A DNA stretch of 11,493 nucleotides from an uncultured Prevotella sp. (GTDB taxonomy: Bacteria > Bacteroidota > Bacteroidia > Bacteroidales > Bacteroidaceae): the NCBI GenBank assembly GCA_900553155.1, contig USCM01000041.1:1-11493 (forward strand), given 5' to 3'. Positions 1 through 8,454 of the stretch are shown piece after piece. A model generated the notes under the pieces. It did no database searches, was not told where the DNA came from, and was given only the letters and a program-made list of their open reading frames with translations. How positions within the stretch are numbered: position 1 is the first letter of the stretch; each line of letters opens with the position of its first letter. The position numbers were made by a program, and so were the translations under genes.

Positions 1-420
1 GAAGTAGTAGTCGTCAAACTCGGCTATGATGCATCCACGGTTCTCTCTGTCCGAGCTGTCCTCGCCGCGCTCCCATGTGCGGAAATTAACGCTAAGCGGC
101 TTCTGCTTCGAGAGGATGCCTATGCCGTAGTAGGTGCCTACCAAAGCATGAAATTGGGCGTGCATGCCAGTTTCTTTAGACAGCATGCCTATGTAGTCTT
201 TCTTTCCGCCGAGGTAGTTGCGGTTGTCTACCTCCTGCAGAGCCACAACGTCGGGCATGTTATACTTTATAACCTTGGCGATGTTGCCCATACGCTTATC
301 GGTCATACTGTGTCCCTTGATGTTGTAGGTCATAAGCTTTGTCTCGCTCTGTGCCTGGGCGGCAATGCCGAGGGCAAGGAGCAGGGCTGTAAAGCTTAGT
401 CGTAGTGTACGTATGTTCAT
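1..420 (-). CDS. Secreted EEP-family hydrolase, partial (C-terminus outside window)
   Basis: Reading back from the ATG at 420 gives 140 open codons that run off the left edge, so only the N-terminal half is present. Residues 1-24 form a signal peptide (basic start, hydrophobic core, cleavage after AQA). The mature part begins with the EEP (DNase I-like, Pfam Exo_endo_phos) motifs: MTYNIKG with Asn33, then VVALQEVD with the metal-binding Glu63, then YYGIGILSK. This fold hydrolyses phosphodiesters or phosphomonoesters using divalent metal; members include nucleases, sphingomyelinases and inositol phosphatases, and the visible part does not decide between them. It lies 29 bp after the preceding EEP gene and is the third of a tandem set, so it probably shares the Sus-like operon's transcript. 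It is more diverged from the other two than they are from each other. Family call firm, substrate unknown. Confidence 0.88.
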   Translation of the reverse strand, partial: MNIRTLRLSFTALLLALGIAAQAQSETKLMTYNIKGHSMTDKRMGNIAKVIKYNMPDVVALQEVDNRNYLGGKKDYIGMLSKETGMHAQFHALVGTYYGIGILSKQKPLSVNFRTWERGEDSSDRENRGCIIAEFDDYYF

Positions 421-449
421 ATCAGTTTAAGTTGATTAGAGGATTGTTG

Positions 450-1271
450 TTAGTGTTTCTTTACATATATAATGTCGCTCACTATCGGCAGATGGTCGGA
501 CAAGAGCGATTGTATGGTCTGTGTGTGCTTTAGGTGCCACTGGTCTATGGGCCATGTGTAGATGTAGTCGAGCTTCAAGAAGGGGTTCCATGCCGGGAAG
601 GTCATGTCGTCGTTGGTCATCGGTGCCATACGCTTGTTCATTATCTTCTGTATGGTCTCGGTGTAATGGCGTGCGTTGAAGTCGCCTGCCAGCACAACGG
701 GGTAGGGTTGTTGCTGCAGCAAGTCGCACAGATAGTTGGCTTGTATGTTGCGGGTCTCTATGGCTACAACGTCAAGGTGTGTGGCAGCGAAGCACAGGGT
801 GTCGGCTCCTACCTCGCAGTTTACCACCAATGCCACACGCGGCTCGGTGTTCTGAGGGTTGGGCAGAGGCACCTTCTTGATGTTGATGTAGGGAAACCTG
901 GTAAGCATACCGATGCCCTCGTAGCCGCCACGATAGTTGATGGTCTTGCCGTAGATGCCAAACATACCGGTATTGTATGCCAAGGTTGAAATAAAGTCTT
1001 TGCCGTTCTGGTGTGGACACATGGCACGCTTGGTGTGTATGTCTACCTCTTGCAGGCAAACCACGTCGGGCTTGAAGGAGCTTATGTGTGCTGCCAGCTC
1101 CTCAAGAGAGGCAAGCTCGCCCAAGCGCAGGTTGTAGGTCATAACCCTTAGCTTTATGGTGTCGGCACGTTCGGCAGCTTGGGCTGTTGCTGCGCCCACG
1201 AGGAGCAGCAGCAACAGCATGCAAACCTTATAACCAACTTTATAACCAACTTTTGTATGCATTGTTATCAT
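450..1271 (-). CDS. Secreted EEP-family metal-dependent hydrolase (second of three)
   Basis: 273 residues, complete. A signal peptide (about 1-32) has a long leucine core and a cleavage site near AQA. The catalytic set of the endonuclease/exonuclease/phosphatase fold is complete: MTYNLR (Asn47), LQEVD (Glu75), THLDV (His165, Asp167), AGDFNAR (Asp197, Asn199), KLDYIY (Asp235) and LLSDHLP (Asp259, His260). The protein should therefore be active outside the cytoplasm on phosphate esters; substrate class is not visible. The ATG at 1271 overlaps the previous gene's TGA as ATGA, which suggests translational coupling. A second in-frame ATG at 1262 would remove only three residues and is also possible. 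It is clearly paralogous to the gene at 1268-2068, sharing long stretches around GELASLEE, QNGKDFISTLAY and QSLLSDH. The n-region carries a duplicated VGYK block. Confidence 0.92.
   Translation of the reverse strand: MITMHTKVGYKVGYKVCMLLLLLLVGAATAQAAERADTIKLRVMTYNLRLGELASLEELAAHISSFKPDVVCLQEVDIHTKRAMCPHQNGKDFISTLAYNTGMFGIYGKTINYRGGYEGIGMLTRFPYINIKKVPLPNPQNTEPRVALVVNCEVGADTLCFAATHLDVVAIETRNIQANYLCDLLQQQPYPVVLAGDFNARHYTETIQKIMNKRMAPMTNDDMTFPAWNPFLKLDYIYTWPIDQWHLKHTQTIQSLLSDHLPIVSDIIYVKKH
1230..1253. repeat. Two perfect 12-bp tandem copies inside a signal peptide
   Basis: The unit ATAACCAACTTT occurs at 1230-1241 and again at 1242-1253 with no gap. On the coding strand it encodes VGYK twice in the basic n-region of the second EEP protein. 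Because the unit is a multiple of three, loss or gain of a copy would change the n-region by four residues without a frameshift. Confidence 0.9.
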
Positions 1272-2068
1272 TTTTTCTTATTGCGAATGTATTTCACCAC
1301 CGACACTACAGGATAGTGGTCGGAAAGCATCGACTGTACGGTCTGCGTCCTAACCACCTGCCAGTTGGCTGCGGGCTGTGCAAAGAGGTAGTCAATCTTG
1401 GTTTCAGGCTGCCACGAAGGATAAGAGAGGTCTTCGTTGGTTAGGTCCTTCCAGTAGTTGCGCATCTCCTTCTTTATGGCAGGCTCGGTAAAGTGGGCGT
1501 TGAAGTCGCCGCCAATTACTACGGGGTACTTGCTGCCCTTGAAGTGGTTGGTGATGTACTTGGCCTGTTCCACACGTCCCTCCTTGCTTGTGACGTCGAG
1601 GTGGGTAACGGCAAACACTATGGTGTCGCCGTCTACATCGAACAGACCCTCAAGCAGCGCTCTCGGCTCCTTGCCCGATGGGTTGGGCAGCATGTTCTTG
1701 TCTACCGACATATACGGATATTTAGACAGGATGCCTATGCCGTAGTAGCCCTTGCGATAGTCGATGGTCTTGCCGTATAGTCCAAACATACCAGTGTGGT
1801 AGGCAAGGGTAGATATAAAGTCTTTGCCGTTCTGCTTGGGTGCGCGTTCGCGGTAGGTCTTGACGTCTACCTCCTCAAGAGCCACAAAGTCGGGCTTGAA
1901 GGAGCGTATGTGTGCTGCTATGTCCTCAAGCGAGGCCAGTTCGCCAAAGCGCAGGTTGTAGGTCATGACACGCAGCTGTAGCGTGTCGCGGCGCTGTGCC
2001 TGCCCCTCATTAGGAATGAGGAGGCAGAACAGTGCTATCAATATTAGTATTGTTTTTTTGCTTGTCAT
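1268..2068 (-). CDS. Secreted EEP-family metal-dependent hydrolase (first of three)
   Basis: 266 residues. Residues 1-24 are a signal peptide (MTSKK, then a hydrophobic Ile/Leu core, cleavage near GQA). The EEP catalytic motifs are all present: MTYNLR (Asn38), ALEEVD (Glu66), THLDV (His156, Asp158), GGDFNAH (Asp188, Asn190), KIDYLF (Asp226) and MLSDHYP (Asp250, His251). The usual Gln before the catalytic Glu is replaced by Glu, which leaves the metal ligand in place. The likely role is hydrolysis of a phosphodiester or phosphomonoester in the periplasm or outside the cell. It starts 36 bp after the susD-like stop and its own TGA overlaps the next EEP start by 4 bp, so it belongs to the same operon. 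No lipobox is seen, unlike many surface enzymes of glycan loci. Family certain; specificity unknown. Confidence 0.92.
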   Translation of the reverse strand: MTSKKTILILIALFCLLIPNEGQAQRRDTLQLRVMTYNLRFGELASLEDIAAHIRSFKPDFVALEEVDVKTYRERAPKQNGKDFISTLAYHTGMFGLYGKTIDYRKGYYGIGILSKYPYMSVDKNMLPNPSGKEPRALLEGLFDVDGDTIVFAVTHLDVTSKEGRVEQAKYITNHFKGSKYPVVIGGDFNAHFTEPAIKKEMRNYWKDLTNEDLSYPSWQPETKIDYLFAQPAANWQVVRTQTVQSMLSDHYPVVSVVKYIRNKKK

Positions 2069-2104
2069 AATTTAATGCTAAGTTTTCAGTAATAGAGAGC
2101 AGTA

Positions 2105-3846
2105 TTATTGCCCCCATCCAGGGTTCTGTCCCAATGCCGGGTTCTTGAGGCGCTCGGCGTAAGGCACAGGCCAGAGATAGTTCTTGGCAGGGTCGAAGGT
2201 GCGCGAGCCACCCTCTGCCTTCGACTTCTCGAAGATAATGTCGCCAAACTCGTCTACACCATTGTCGGCATACGGGTTGGCGCCGAGGTCGTTGATGCAC
2301 ACCTGGGCGCTTGGTCCGGTTATGGCACGGCCCATACGCAGCTCGCCCTCATGCCAACGCAGGATGTCGGGGTAGCGCATACCGTCGAGTGTAAGCTCTA
2401 CGCGGCGCTCGCGGCGCAGCTCGGTGGTTAGGTCCATGTGCCACTGTGCAAGCTCGTCGAGCTTCATCTCGTGCATACCCACACGCTTGCGCAGCTTGTT
2501 TATGGTGTAGTCGATCTGCTCTTGTGTAAGCGTTCCGCCCTGCAGGTTGAGCATAGCCTCTGCGTATATGAGCAATACCTCAGAGTAGCGCAGGATGTTG
2601 ATGTTGTTGTGCGCCATGTTGTAGTTGCCGGCAATCTCGGGGTCGTTGTACTTCTTGAAGTAGAAGCCGGTACGTCCGTTGGCGCCATTGGTGCCCTTCT
2701 GCAGTGTAGCGAAGCGTGGCAGGTTGAATATCTTGTTTGGCTTCATGTATTCTCTGTCGCCGTCGTCGCCTCCAGGCCAGGCATCGCCAGGGCAGTAGAG
2801 GGTGTATGCCATACGCGGGTCGCGGTTCTTGAAGTAGTCTGCGTAGTGCTCCTCGGGACGCTTGTAGAGGTCGCTCAGCGCAACGTCGGTGCGGTGGTAA
2901 TACTCCAATCCGGCAACGGCAGGCTTGCCGTCGGTGCAGAGGTAGGCGTCTACGAGCGACTTGGCTGGGTTGAGACGTATGTAGTCGCAAGGCTGGCAAG
3001 TCTCGTTGGCCAAGTTGTGCATACGGAGGTCGGGTACAAACACGCTGTATATCATAGCCTCGTTGTTGGCAGGATAAACCTCGGTGTCGCCCTCCTTCTT
3101 GTAGCACAGGCTATAGTCGGGCATGAGGTCGTACGGACCATTGTCTATAATCTCCTTGGCGGCATCGGCAGCCACATCTCGTTCTGCAAGGCTATGCGCG
3201 CCTTCATAGCCAAGGCTCCCCAGCGGTCGATGCGTCCGGCGTCCTTGCCAAGCTGACGTTCGGCAGGCAGCACACTGGCAGCCCATGTAAGGTCTTTGAG
3301 GATGTTGTCTACAACCTCCTTGCGCGGGGTGCGTGCCATATAAGCCTCGCTGGCTGTAATGACATGGTCTACCCAAGGCACATCGCCCCACACTGTGGTA
3401 AGCAGGAAGTAGCAGTAGGCACGTATGGTCTTAACCTCGCCGGCATACACGTCCTTCTCGGCTTGCGGTATCTCTGCCTTGTTGTAGTTGTCGAGAAACT
3501 CGTTGCAGGTGTATATGCTCTGGTAGCAGTTGGACCAATAGGTTGTAACGGGGAAACCCTCGGTAGCCGACAGCAGTCCGCTTGCCACCTTGGCAATGCC
3601 CTGTGTGGTGTTGCCCCACTGGCATGTCTCTGCGCACGACTCCATCCAGTTGAACACATTGTCCTTAGTGAAAGCATCGTAGCAAGGGTAGAGAGCTGCA
3701 CGCAGCTGGTCGCTGGTCTTCCAGTAGGTGGCGTTGGTTGCTTCGTTGTGCGGATACTTGTCGAGAAATGAGTCGTCGCACGATGTAAGCATACCTGCCG
3801 CAAGCATTGCGGCAAGTAGTATTTTTATAGATTTATTTGTCTTCAT
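2105..3846 (-). pseudogene. SusD-like outer-membrane lipoprotein, interrupted by a one-base frameshift
   Basis: The first part (from ATG 3846) encodes a lipoprotein: basic start, hydrophobic core, lipobox LTSC with Cys23, then an acidic DDSFLDKYP stretch typical of SusD proteins. Frame 1 continues through LQNEMW at 3172 and then gives only LPMPPRRL before a stop at 3145. The SusD family pattern resumes in the next frame as AADAAKEIIDNG and continues to the usual C-terminal ending NPGWGQ at 2105. Adding one G to the GG of the Trp codon (3172-3173) restores W-A-A-D-A-A-K and a protein of about 580 residues, the normal SusD length. SusD proteins cap their SusC transporter and bind substrate at the cell surface. 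As written the gene would make a truncated 233-residue protein. Either it is a genuine recent mutation or a base-calling error; otherwise the reading frame is undamaged. It lies 18 bp after susC. Confidence 0.88.
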
Positions 3847-3864
3847 TGTTGTCAGTGTTTAAGC

Positions 3865-6800
3865 TTAGAATGTGGTCTGAACGCCGAAGATGAATGTCTT
3901 AACCTGAGGATAGGCATCACCCGAACTTGCATGTACCTCGGGGTCGTAAGCTCCGAAGTAGTTTGTAATGGTGCAGAGGTTGTCGGCAGAGAAGTAGAAG
4001 CGTAGTCGCTCAAGTCCCACCTTCTTAATGATGTTCTTAGGAATGGTTACACCCAGCTGTACGTTCTTTAGGCGCAGATAGCTTGCGTTCTCCAGCCAGT
4101 AGTCGCTCATAAGCAAGTTGTGTGTCTGTGCCTGATACAGACGTGGATACTTGGCGTTGGTGTTTGTAGGTGTCCAGTGGTCGAGATGCTCAACCTTTGG
4201 CACCGAGTAGTCGTTGATGAAACAATGGCGTGCCTCAGACGAGAGGTATCCGTTCCACTTGGCTACACCCTGAAGATAGAAGCTTGCGTCAAACCACTTC
4301 CACTGAGCCGAACCCTTGAACGAGAGTATGTAGTGAGGGTCTTGGTCGCCAAGCACCACCTTGTCCTTGTCGTCGATAACACCGCTGTCGTCGCGGTCGA
4401 CGTAGATAATGTCGCCTGGCTGTACGATGTTCTTTGTCGACTCGGTGGTGGCAAACTTAGGTCCGTAGTACTTGCCATTCTCGTCTACGCCCTCAAAGTC
4501 GGTAACCTGTGCCAAGCCCTTGGTGCGGTAGCCGTAGTAGGCATCAATGGCTGTACCCTCCTGACGGATGTGGTCGCCCAATGAAGCCGAGCTTTTGCCA
4601 AGGTCTACAATCTTGTTGCGTGAGTCGGAGATGTTGAATGCAGCCGAGTAGTTGACCTCGCCAATGGCATCGCGCCACTGCAACCAAAGCTCCCAACCCT
4701 TGTTCTCTATCTCGCCCATGTTCTCGAACGGGAGGTTAGCCGAACCGGTTACACCGATAACGGTAGGATATACCGGCTTGACAAGGGCGTTGATGTTGTT
4801 CTTCTTATACCACTCGAAGGTTGTGGTCAAGCGGTTGTTGAAGAAGGAGAGGTCGATACCGAAGTTGAGCATGCGTATGGTTTCCCACTTGATGTGCTCG
4901 TTGCCAAGCTTCTGCTGTTTGAAACCTACATTCTCTATACCACCGATAGGGTTGGTCTTGTCTACAGGTGTTATAGGGGTGAGGTAGGGATAGTAGCTTG
5001 AGCCTACGTTCTGGTTGCCCAATTCGCCCCATGAAGCACGCAGCTTACCAGAGGTAAGAGCCGGCTTGGCCCACTCCATAAACTTCTCGCGTGAGAAGTT
5101 CCAGCCAAACGAGAATGAGGGAAAGTAGCCCCAACGGTGTCCCTTGGCAAAGCGTGAGGTTCCGTCGATACGCATATTGGCCTCGAAGAGGTAGCGGCTG
5201 TCGTAAGCGTAGTTGATGCGACCGAAGAAAGAGCGCAGTGCCCATTCCTGCACGTTGCCCGAGTTTTGCATATCCTCAGTACCACCGTCGAGCACGTCGA
5301 CACCCTCTATAAGCACCTTCTTGCGCGATGCGGTAAGAGACGAGCGGCTCTCCCACTCCTGCGAGTAGCCCAACAACGCTGCCACGTCGTGCTTCTTGGC
5401 AAACACCTTAGCATAGTTTAAGGTGGCTTGGATGTTCTGTGTTATATATGTATACTGACTCTTGTATATCTCGTTGCGCAGATTCTCGTTCTCAGAGCTT
5501 GGTGTGCCGTCTTGATAGTAGTTGTAGAGGCATGGGCTGAAGGTGTTGGTCTCGCGTGTGTAGTAGTTGAGCGAGTAGAGCGCAGAAGCCTTCAAACCGT
5601 CAAACAGCTTGTACGAGGCATTGGCAATGCCGTTCATCACACGTGTGTTGCGTTTCTGTCGGCCTGCCTCACGAGCTACGTATACAGGGTTCTTGACAGC
5701 TCCGAACGAGTACCAGTCGGTGTCCGACCAGTGGCCTTCGGCATCCTGCTGCTGCCACTTAACGGGGAGAAGCGGAGAGATGCGCTGTGCCAAGCGAAAC
5801 ACGCCGGATGTGCCAGAGAGGTCGGAGTCCTGCTTGAAGAAGTCGACATAGCTGATGTTGCCCGACAGGTGCAGGCGGTCGTTGACGTCGGTGTTTACCT
5901 CAAGACGCACGTTGTGGCGGTGCGACTTGTATGGGTCGCCCACAACCAAGCCGTCCTGGTTGAGGTAGCCGTACGACATAAGGTAGCCGCTGCGTGCTGT
6001 ACCGCCACGTACGCTGAGGTTGTGGCTGGTTTGCAGGGCACTCTTCTTGTATATCTCGTTTATCCAGTCGGTGTTGCTGTAGTTGTTAGGGTCGGTTCCT
6101 GCGTCGTAGGCGTCAAAGGCTTCTTGCAGGTAGGGCTTGGCGTAACCGGCGGCAGCCATAGCCTCATTGGCCATCTCCATATACTGGCGGCCGTTGACGA
6201 GCTTGGGCAGACGGGTAGGGGTTTGCCAACCTACATAGCCAGAGTAAGAAAACTTGGTCTTCTCCTCCTTCGAACCAGTCTTTGTTGTAACAAGGATAAC
6301 ACCGTTGGCGGCACGTGCACCGTATATAGAAGCCGATGCGGCATCCTTAAGTACAGACACACTGGCAATGTCGTCGGGGTTGAGGAGGTTGATGTCGCCA
6401 CCTGCCACACCGTCGATAAGAATAAGAGGAGAGGTGTCGCTGTTGATGGTGCTGATACCACGAACAACGATAGAAGGCGCTGTGCCAGGCTGGCCTGAGC
6501 CGCTGCTTACATTGACACCGGGAAGCTCGCCTTGCAAGCTGCGTGCAACGCTGGTAACCGGACGGCTCTCGAGCACGTCGCCCTTAACCATCGACACGGC
6601 TCCAGTGAGGTTAATCTTCTTCTGTGTGCCGTATGCCACAACCACCACCTCGTTGAGGTTCTCTGTGTCCTCGCGCAGTGTGATGTTCACGGTTCCACCG
6701 TTGGACGATACTGTTGTCTTGATGTCGCGGCAGCCAATGTAGCTATAGTTGAGCACGTCGCCTTTGTGGGCTTTGATGGTGTAGTTGCCGTTGGCATCGG

Positions 6801-7266
6801 TAACAGCCGACTTGCTTGAACCTGCTACAGTGATGGTGGCACCAATCATAGGCTCGCCATCGGGATAACGCACATGTCCGCTAACCGTAACCAGGTCGTC
6901 GTTATAATTGGCGTCGGTAAGGTTGTGGCTCGACTTTTTGGCAGGCTTGGTATAGAGCATGATGCAACCATTCTCTATCTTGTATTCGATGCCCTTTTCT
7001 TTGAGCAGACGCTTGAGCACATTGTCGACGCGCTCCTTGTTGGCTTTAACGCTTACGCGCATGTTGTCGTTGACAAACTCCTTGCTGTACGACACCTTTA
7101 GTGCCGATTGCTTGCCAATGGTCTTGATGGCATGAGCCAGTGTCACATTGTGCAAGTTGACCGTAACGATTTGCTGTTGAGCCATAACGTTTAGTGAAAG
7201 GCTGCAAGTAAGCAATGCTGTCGTCAACAGTCTGGGTAGGCAGATTGTGTTAGGTTCCTTTTTCAT
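3865..7266 (-). CDS. SusC-like TonB-dependent transporter with N-terminal STN domain
   Basis: 1133 residues from the ATG at 7266; an upstream in-frame ATG at 7326 would overlap fecR and lacks a signal peptide at its start, so it was not used. Order: signal peptide (1-29, ending VMA), STN signalling domain (about 32-108), carboxypeptidase-regulatory-like domain (about 127-200), TonB-box-like segment NEVVVVAYGTQ (205-215), plug domain with the SusC signature SIYGARAANGVILVTTK, then the 22-strand barrel, ending in aromatic Phe (VQTTF). It should import a substrate, delivered by the SusD lid, across the outer membrane using TonB energy. The STN domain is the part that normally contacts a FecR-type anti-sigma factor when substrate is bound, and a fecR-like gene lies 31 bp upstream. 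No disruption is seen. The substrate cannot be read from the sequence; the downstream EEP hydrolases hint at a phosphate-ester compound. Confidence 0.95.
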   Translation of the reverse strand: MKKEPNTICLPRLLTTALLTCSLSLNVMAQQQIVTVNLHNVTLAHAIKTIGKQSALKVSYSKEFVNDNMRVSVKANKERVDNVLKRLLKEKGIEYKIENGCIMLYTKPAKKSSHNLTDANYNDDLVTVSGHVRYPDGEPMIGATITVAGSSKSAVTDANGNYTIKAHKGDVLNYSYIGCRDIKTTVSSNGGTVNITLREDTENLNEVVVVAYGTQKKINLTGAVSMVKGDVLESRPVTSVARSLQGELPGVNVSSGSGQPGTAPSIVVRGISTINSDTSPLILIDGVAGGDINLLNPDDIASVSVLKDAASASIYGARAANGVILVTTKTGSKEEKTKFSYSGYVGWQTPTRLPKLVNGRQYMEMANEAMAAAGYAKPYLQEAFDAYDAGTDPNNYSNTDWINEIYKKSALQTSHNLSVRGGTARSGYLMSYGYLNQDGLVVGDPYKSHRHNVRLEVNTDVNDRLHLSGNISYVDFFKQDSDLSGTSGVFRLAQRISPLLPVKWQQQDAEGHWSDTDWYSFGAVKNPVYVAREAGRQKRNTRVMNGIANASYKLFDGLKASALYSLNYYTRETNTFSPCLYNYYQDGTPSSENENLRNEIYKSQYTYITQNIQATLNYAKVFAKKHDVAALLGYSQEWESRSSLTASRKKVLIEGVDVLDGGTEDMQNSGNVQEWALRSFFGRINYAYDSRYLFEANMRIDGTSRFAKGHRWGYFPSFSFGWNFSREKFMEWAKPALTSGKLRASWGELGNQNVGSSYYPYLTPITPVDKTNPIGGIENVGFKQQKLGNEHIKWETIRMLNFGIDLSFFNNRLTTTFEWYKKNNINALVKPVYPTVIGVTGSANLPFENMGEIENKGWELWLQWRDAIGEVNYSAAFNISDSRNKIVDLGKSSASLGDHIRQEGTAIDAYYGYRTKGLAQVTDFEGVDENGKYYGPKFATTESTKNIVQPGDIIYVDRDDSGVIDDKDKVVLGDQDPHYILSFKGSAQWKWFDASFYLQGVAKWNGYLSSEARHCFINDYSVPKVEHLDHWTPTNTNAKYPRLYQAQTHNLLMSDYWLENASYLRLKNVQLGVTIPKNIIKKVGLERLRFYFSADNLCTITNYFGAYDPEVHASSGDAYPQVKTFIFGVQTTF

Positions 7267-7297
7267 TTGTGTAAGTTGTAAGTATTTATTGTTGTAG

Positions 7298-8239
7298 TTA
7301 GCGTATCTCGTACTTGCGGTTTGCAACCTTCTTAATATGTACTGGGGTGATGGTTTGCATCACGTCGAACACGTCTTGCAGGTTGGCTGCGTCACAGGTT
7401 ATGTTGTATGTATACTTGCGTATAGCGTTGTTCTTAATGTGGAAGGTCACACCGTACTGTCGCTCCAATATGCGTAGCAGCTGTTCGAGGCGCATATCTT
7501 GTACGTTAATGACCTGTTGGGTCCAAAGGTCGTCAAGACTAATGTTGTCGGTCTTCTGCACTTTAAGGTCGTGTGTGGAACGGGCATATATGGCCTCCTC
7601 TCCCGGTAGCAACGCGTTGCGGCTGTCTTCGGGTGTTGTCTTGCAGCCCACGCTTACATGTCCGTCGTACAGTGTGGTGACAATTTGGCTGTTGTCGGGG
7701 TAGGCATTGACGTTGAATCGGGTGCCGGTGACCTTTACCTCCATATCGTAGCAGTCGACATAGAATGGGTGGCTCTTGTCCTTGCTTACCTCAAAGAAGC
7801 CCTCGCCCTCCAATGTTACGCGGCGTTCGCTGCCGGTGAACTTGCGCGGATAGCGCAGGCGGCTGTCCGAATTGAGGTTTACCCTTGATCCGTCGGCAAG
7901 TATAACGATGAGTTTCTCGCCGCGTCGGGCGTATATCTCGTCGTACTCGACGGCTCCCTGATGCCAGGCGATGTAGCCGAAGACACCGCCAACGATAAGA
8001 AGCAGTGCGGCTGCCGCTGTGCGGTAGAGGGTGCGTCGACGCTGTGCACGGCGCTTGCCTATGTTGTCGAACACGCTCTCGAGCACCTTGTCTTCGTCGA
8101 ATGTAGGTATTGAGGATAGCGACGAGAGGTCGGCAGACATCCCGTTTTCCATTCGCTCAATGTCCTTGTCCATGCTTTGGGCAATGGCATCAAGGAACGC
8201 GTCCTTGCTTTTCTTTCTAAATATATCTGATATGCGCAT
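7298..8239 (-). CDS. FecR-family anti-sigma factor (no ECF sigma gene adjacent)
   Basis: 313 residues. A cytoplasmic N-terminal region of about 70 residues ends in a strongly basic patch (GKRRAQRRR), followed by one membrane segment (about 72-92), then a periplasmic FecR domain (about 105-200, with LADGSRVNLNSDSRLRYP, GEGFFEV and VTGTRFNVNAY) and the C-terminal DUF4974-type domain (about 240-313) found in Bacteroidetes FecR proteins. In such systems the periplasmic part senses the STN domain of a loaded SusC and releases or activates an ECF sigma factor that transcribes the locus. The gene directly precedes the STN-bearing susC here, which fits. What is missing is the sigma gene: the next gene upstream is an NADH dehydrogenase. 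The N-terminal region does not look like a sigma fusion. The partner sigma may be encoded elsewhere. Confidence 0.92.
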   Translation of the reverse strand: MRISDIFRKKSKDAFLDAIAQSMDKDIERMENGMSADLSSLSSIPTFDEDKVLESVFDNIGKRRAQRRRTLYRTAAAALLLIVGGVFGYIAWHQGAVEYDEIYARRGEKLIVILADGSRVNLNSDSRLRYPRKFTGSERRVTLEGEGFFEVSKDKSHPFYVDCYDMEVKVTGTRFNVNAYPDNSQIVTTLYDGHVSVGCKTTPEDSRNALLPGEEAIYARSTHDLKVQKTDNISLDDLWTQQVINVQDMRLEQLLRILERQYGVTFHIKNNAIRKYTYNITCDAANLQDVFDVMQTITPVHIKKVANRKYEIR

Positions 8240-8454
8240 AGTAGATAGTCTTAATGGTCTTCACTCTCTACTACTCAAAGTTTAAGGAAAAGTATTAGAT
8301 TGGTTGTTTACTTTAACATATATTAAAGGTTGGGGCGTTAAAAAAGGTTCTGCCGACATTTGAACCTTAATCCTTTCAAATATCGGCAGAACCTTATGTC
8401 GCTTCAAATATCGGCAGACTCTTATGTCGCTTCAAATATAAGCAGGCCCTTACC
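8240..8454. other. Intergenic region between ndh and fecR
   Basis: 215 bp without a gene. The right half holds the tandem repeats and terminator listed separately. The left half (about 8240-8340) is AT-rich and must contain the promoter of the fecR-susC operon if it is not read through from ndh. The nearest Bacteroidetes -7-like match on the minus strand is TACTTTTC around 8289-8296, which lacks the final G and has no TTTG at -33, so no promoter is called with confidence. Confidence 0.5.
8344..8395 (-). terminator. Strong intrinsic terminator of the NADH dehydrogenase gene
   Basis: Read on the minus strand, a 21-base arm beginning AAGGTTCTGCCGAT pairs with a 21-base arm ending CGGCAGAACCTT, with a single G-T wobble and a 10-base loop (AGGATTAAGG). 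The 3' arm is followed directly by a run of T. It lies about 60 bp after the ndh stop and before the fecR start, so it should insulate the two units. Confidence 0.85.

Noticed and set aside
3165..3180. Programmed ribosomal frameshifting to make full-length SusD
   Set aside because: There is no slippery heptamer or obvious stimulatory structure at the shift site, and SusD genes are not known to use it; a one-base deletion is the simpler reading.
2105..3391. The downstream half of the susD-like gene as a separate gene starting at 3391
   Set aside because: Its first 70 or so residues are out-of-frame translation of the susD N-terminal part, and SusD similarity begins only after the frameshift site.
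5428..6498. A 356-codon plus-strand open frame opposite susC, and similar long antisense frames at 2438-3256 and 8479-9210
   Set aside because: They lie entirely opposite well-supported genes, have no recognisable domains, and reflect the codon use of the true strand.
7267..7326. A 20-residue N-terminal extension of the SusC-like protein starting at 7326
   Set aside because: It would overlap fecR by 29 bp, and a typical signal peptide begins exactly at the internal Met encoded at 7266.
8240..8300. A housekeeping promoter for the fecR-susC operon
   Set aside because: Only an imperfect -7-like box was found, with no matching -33 box, so no promoter feature was called.
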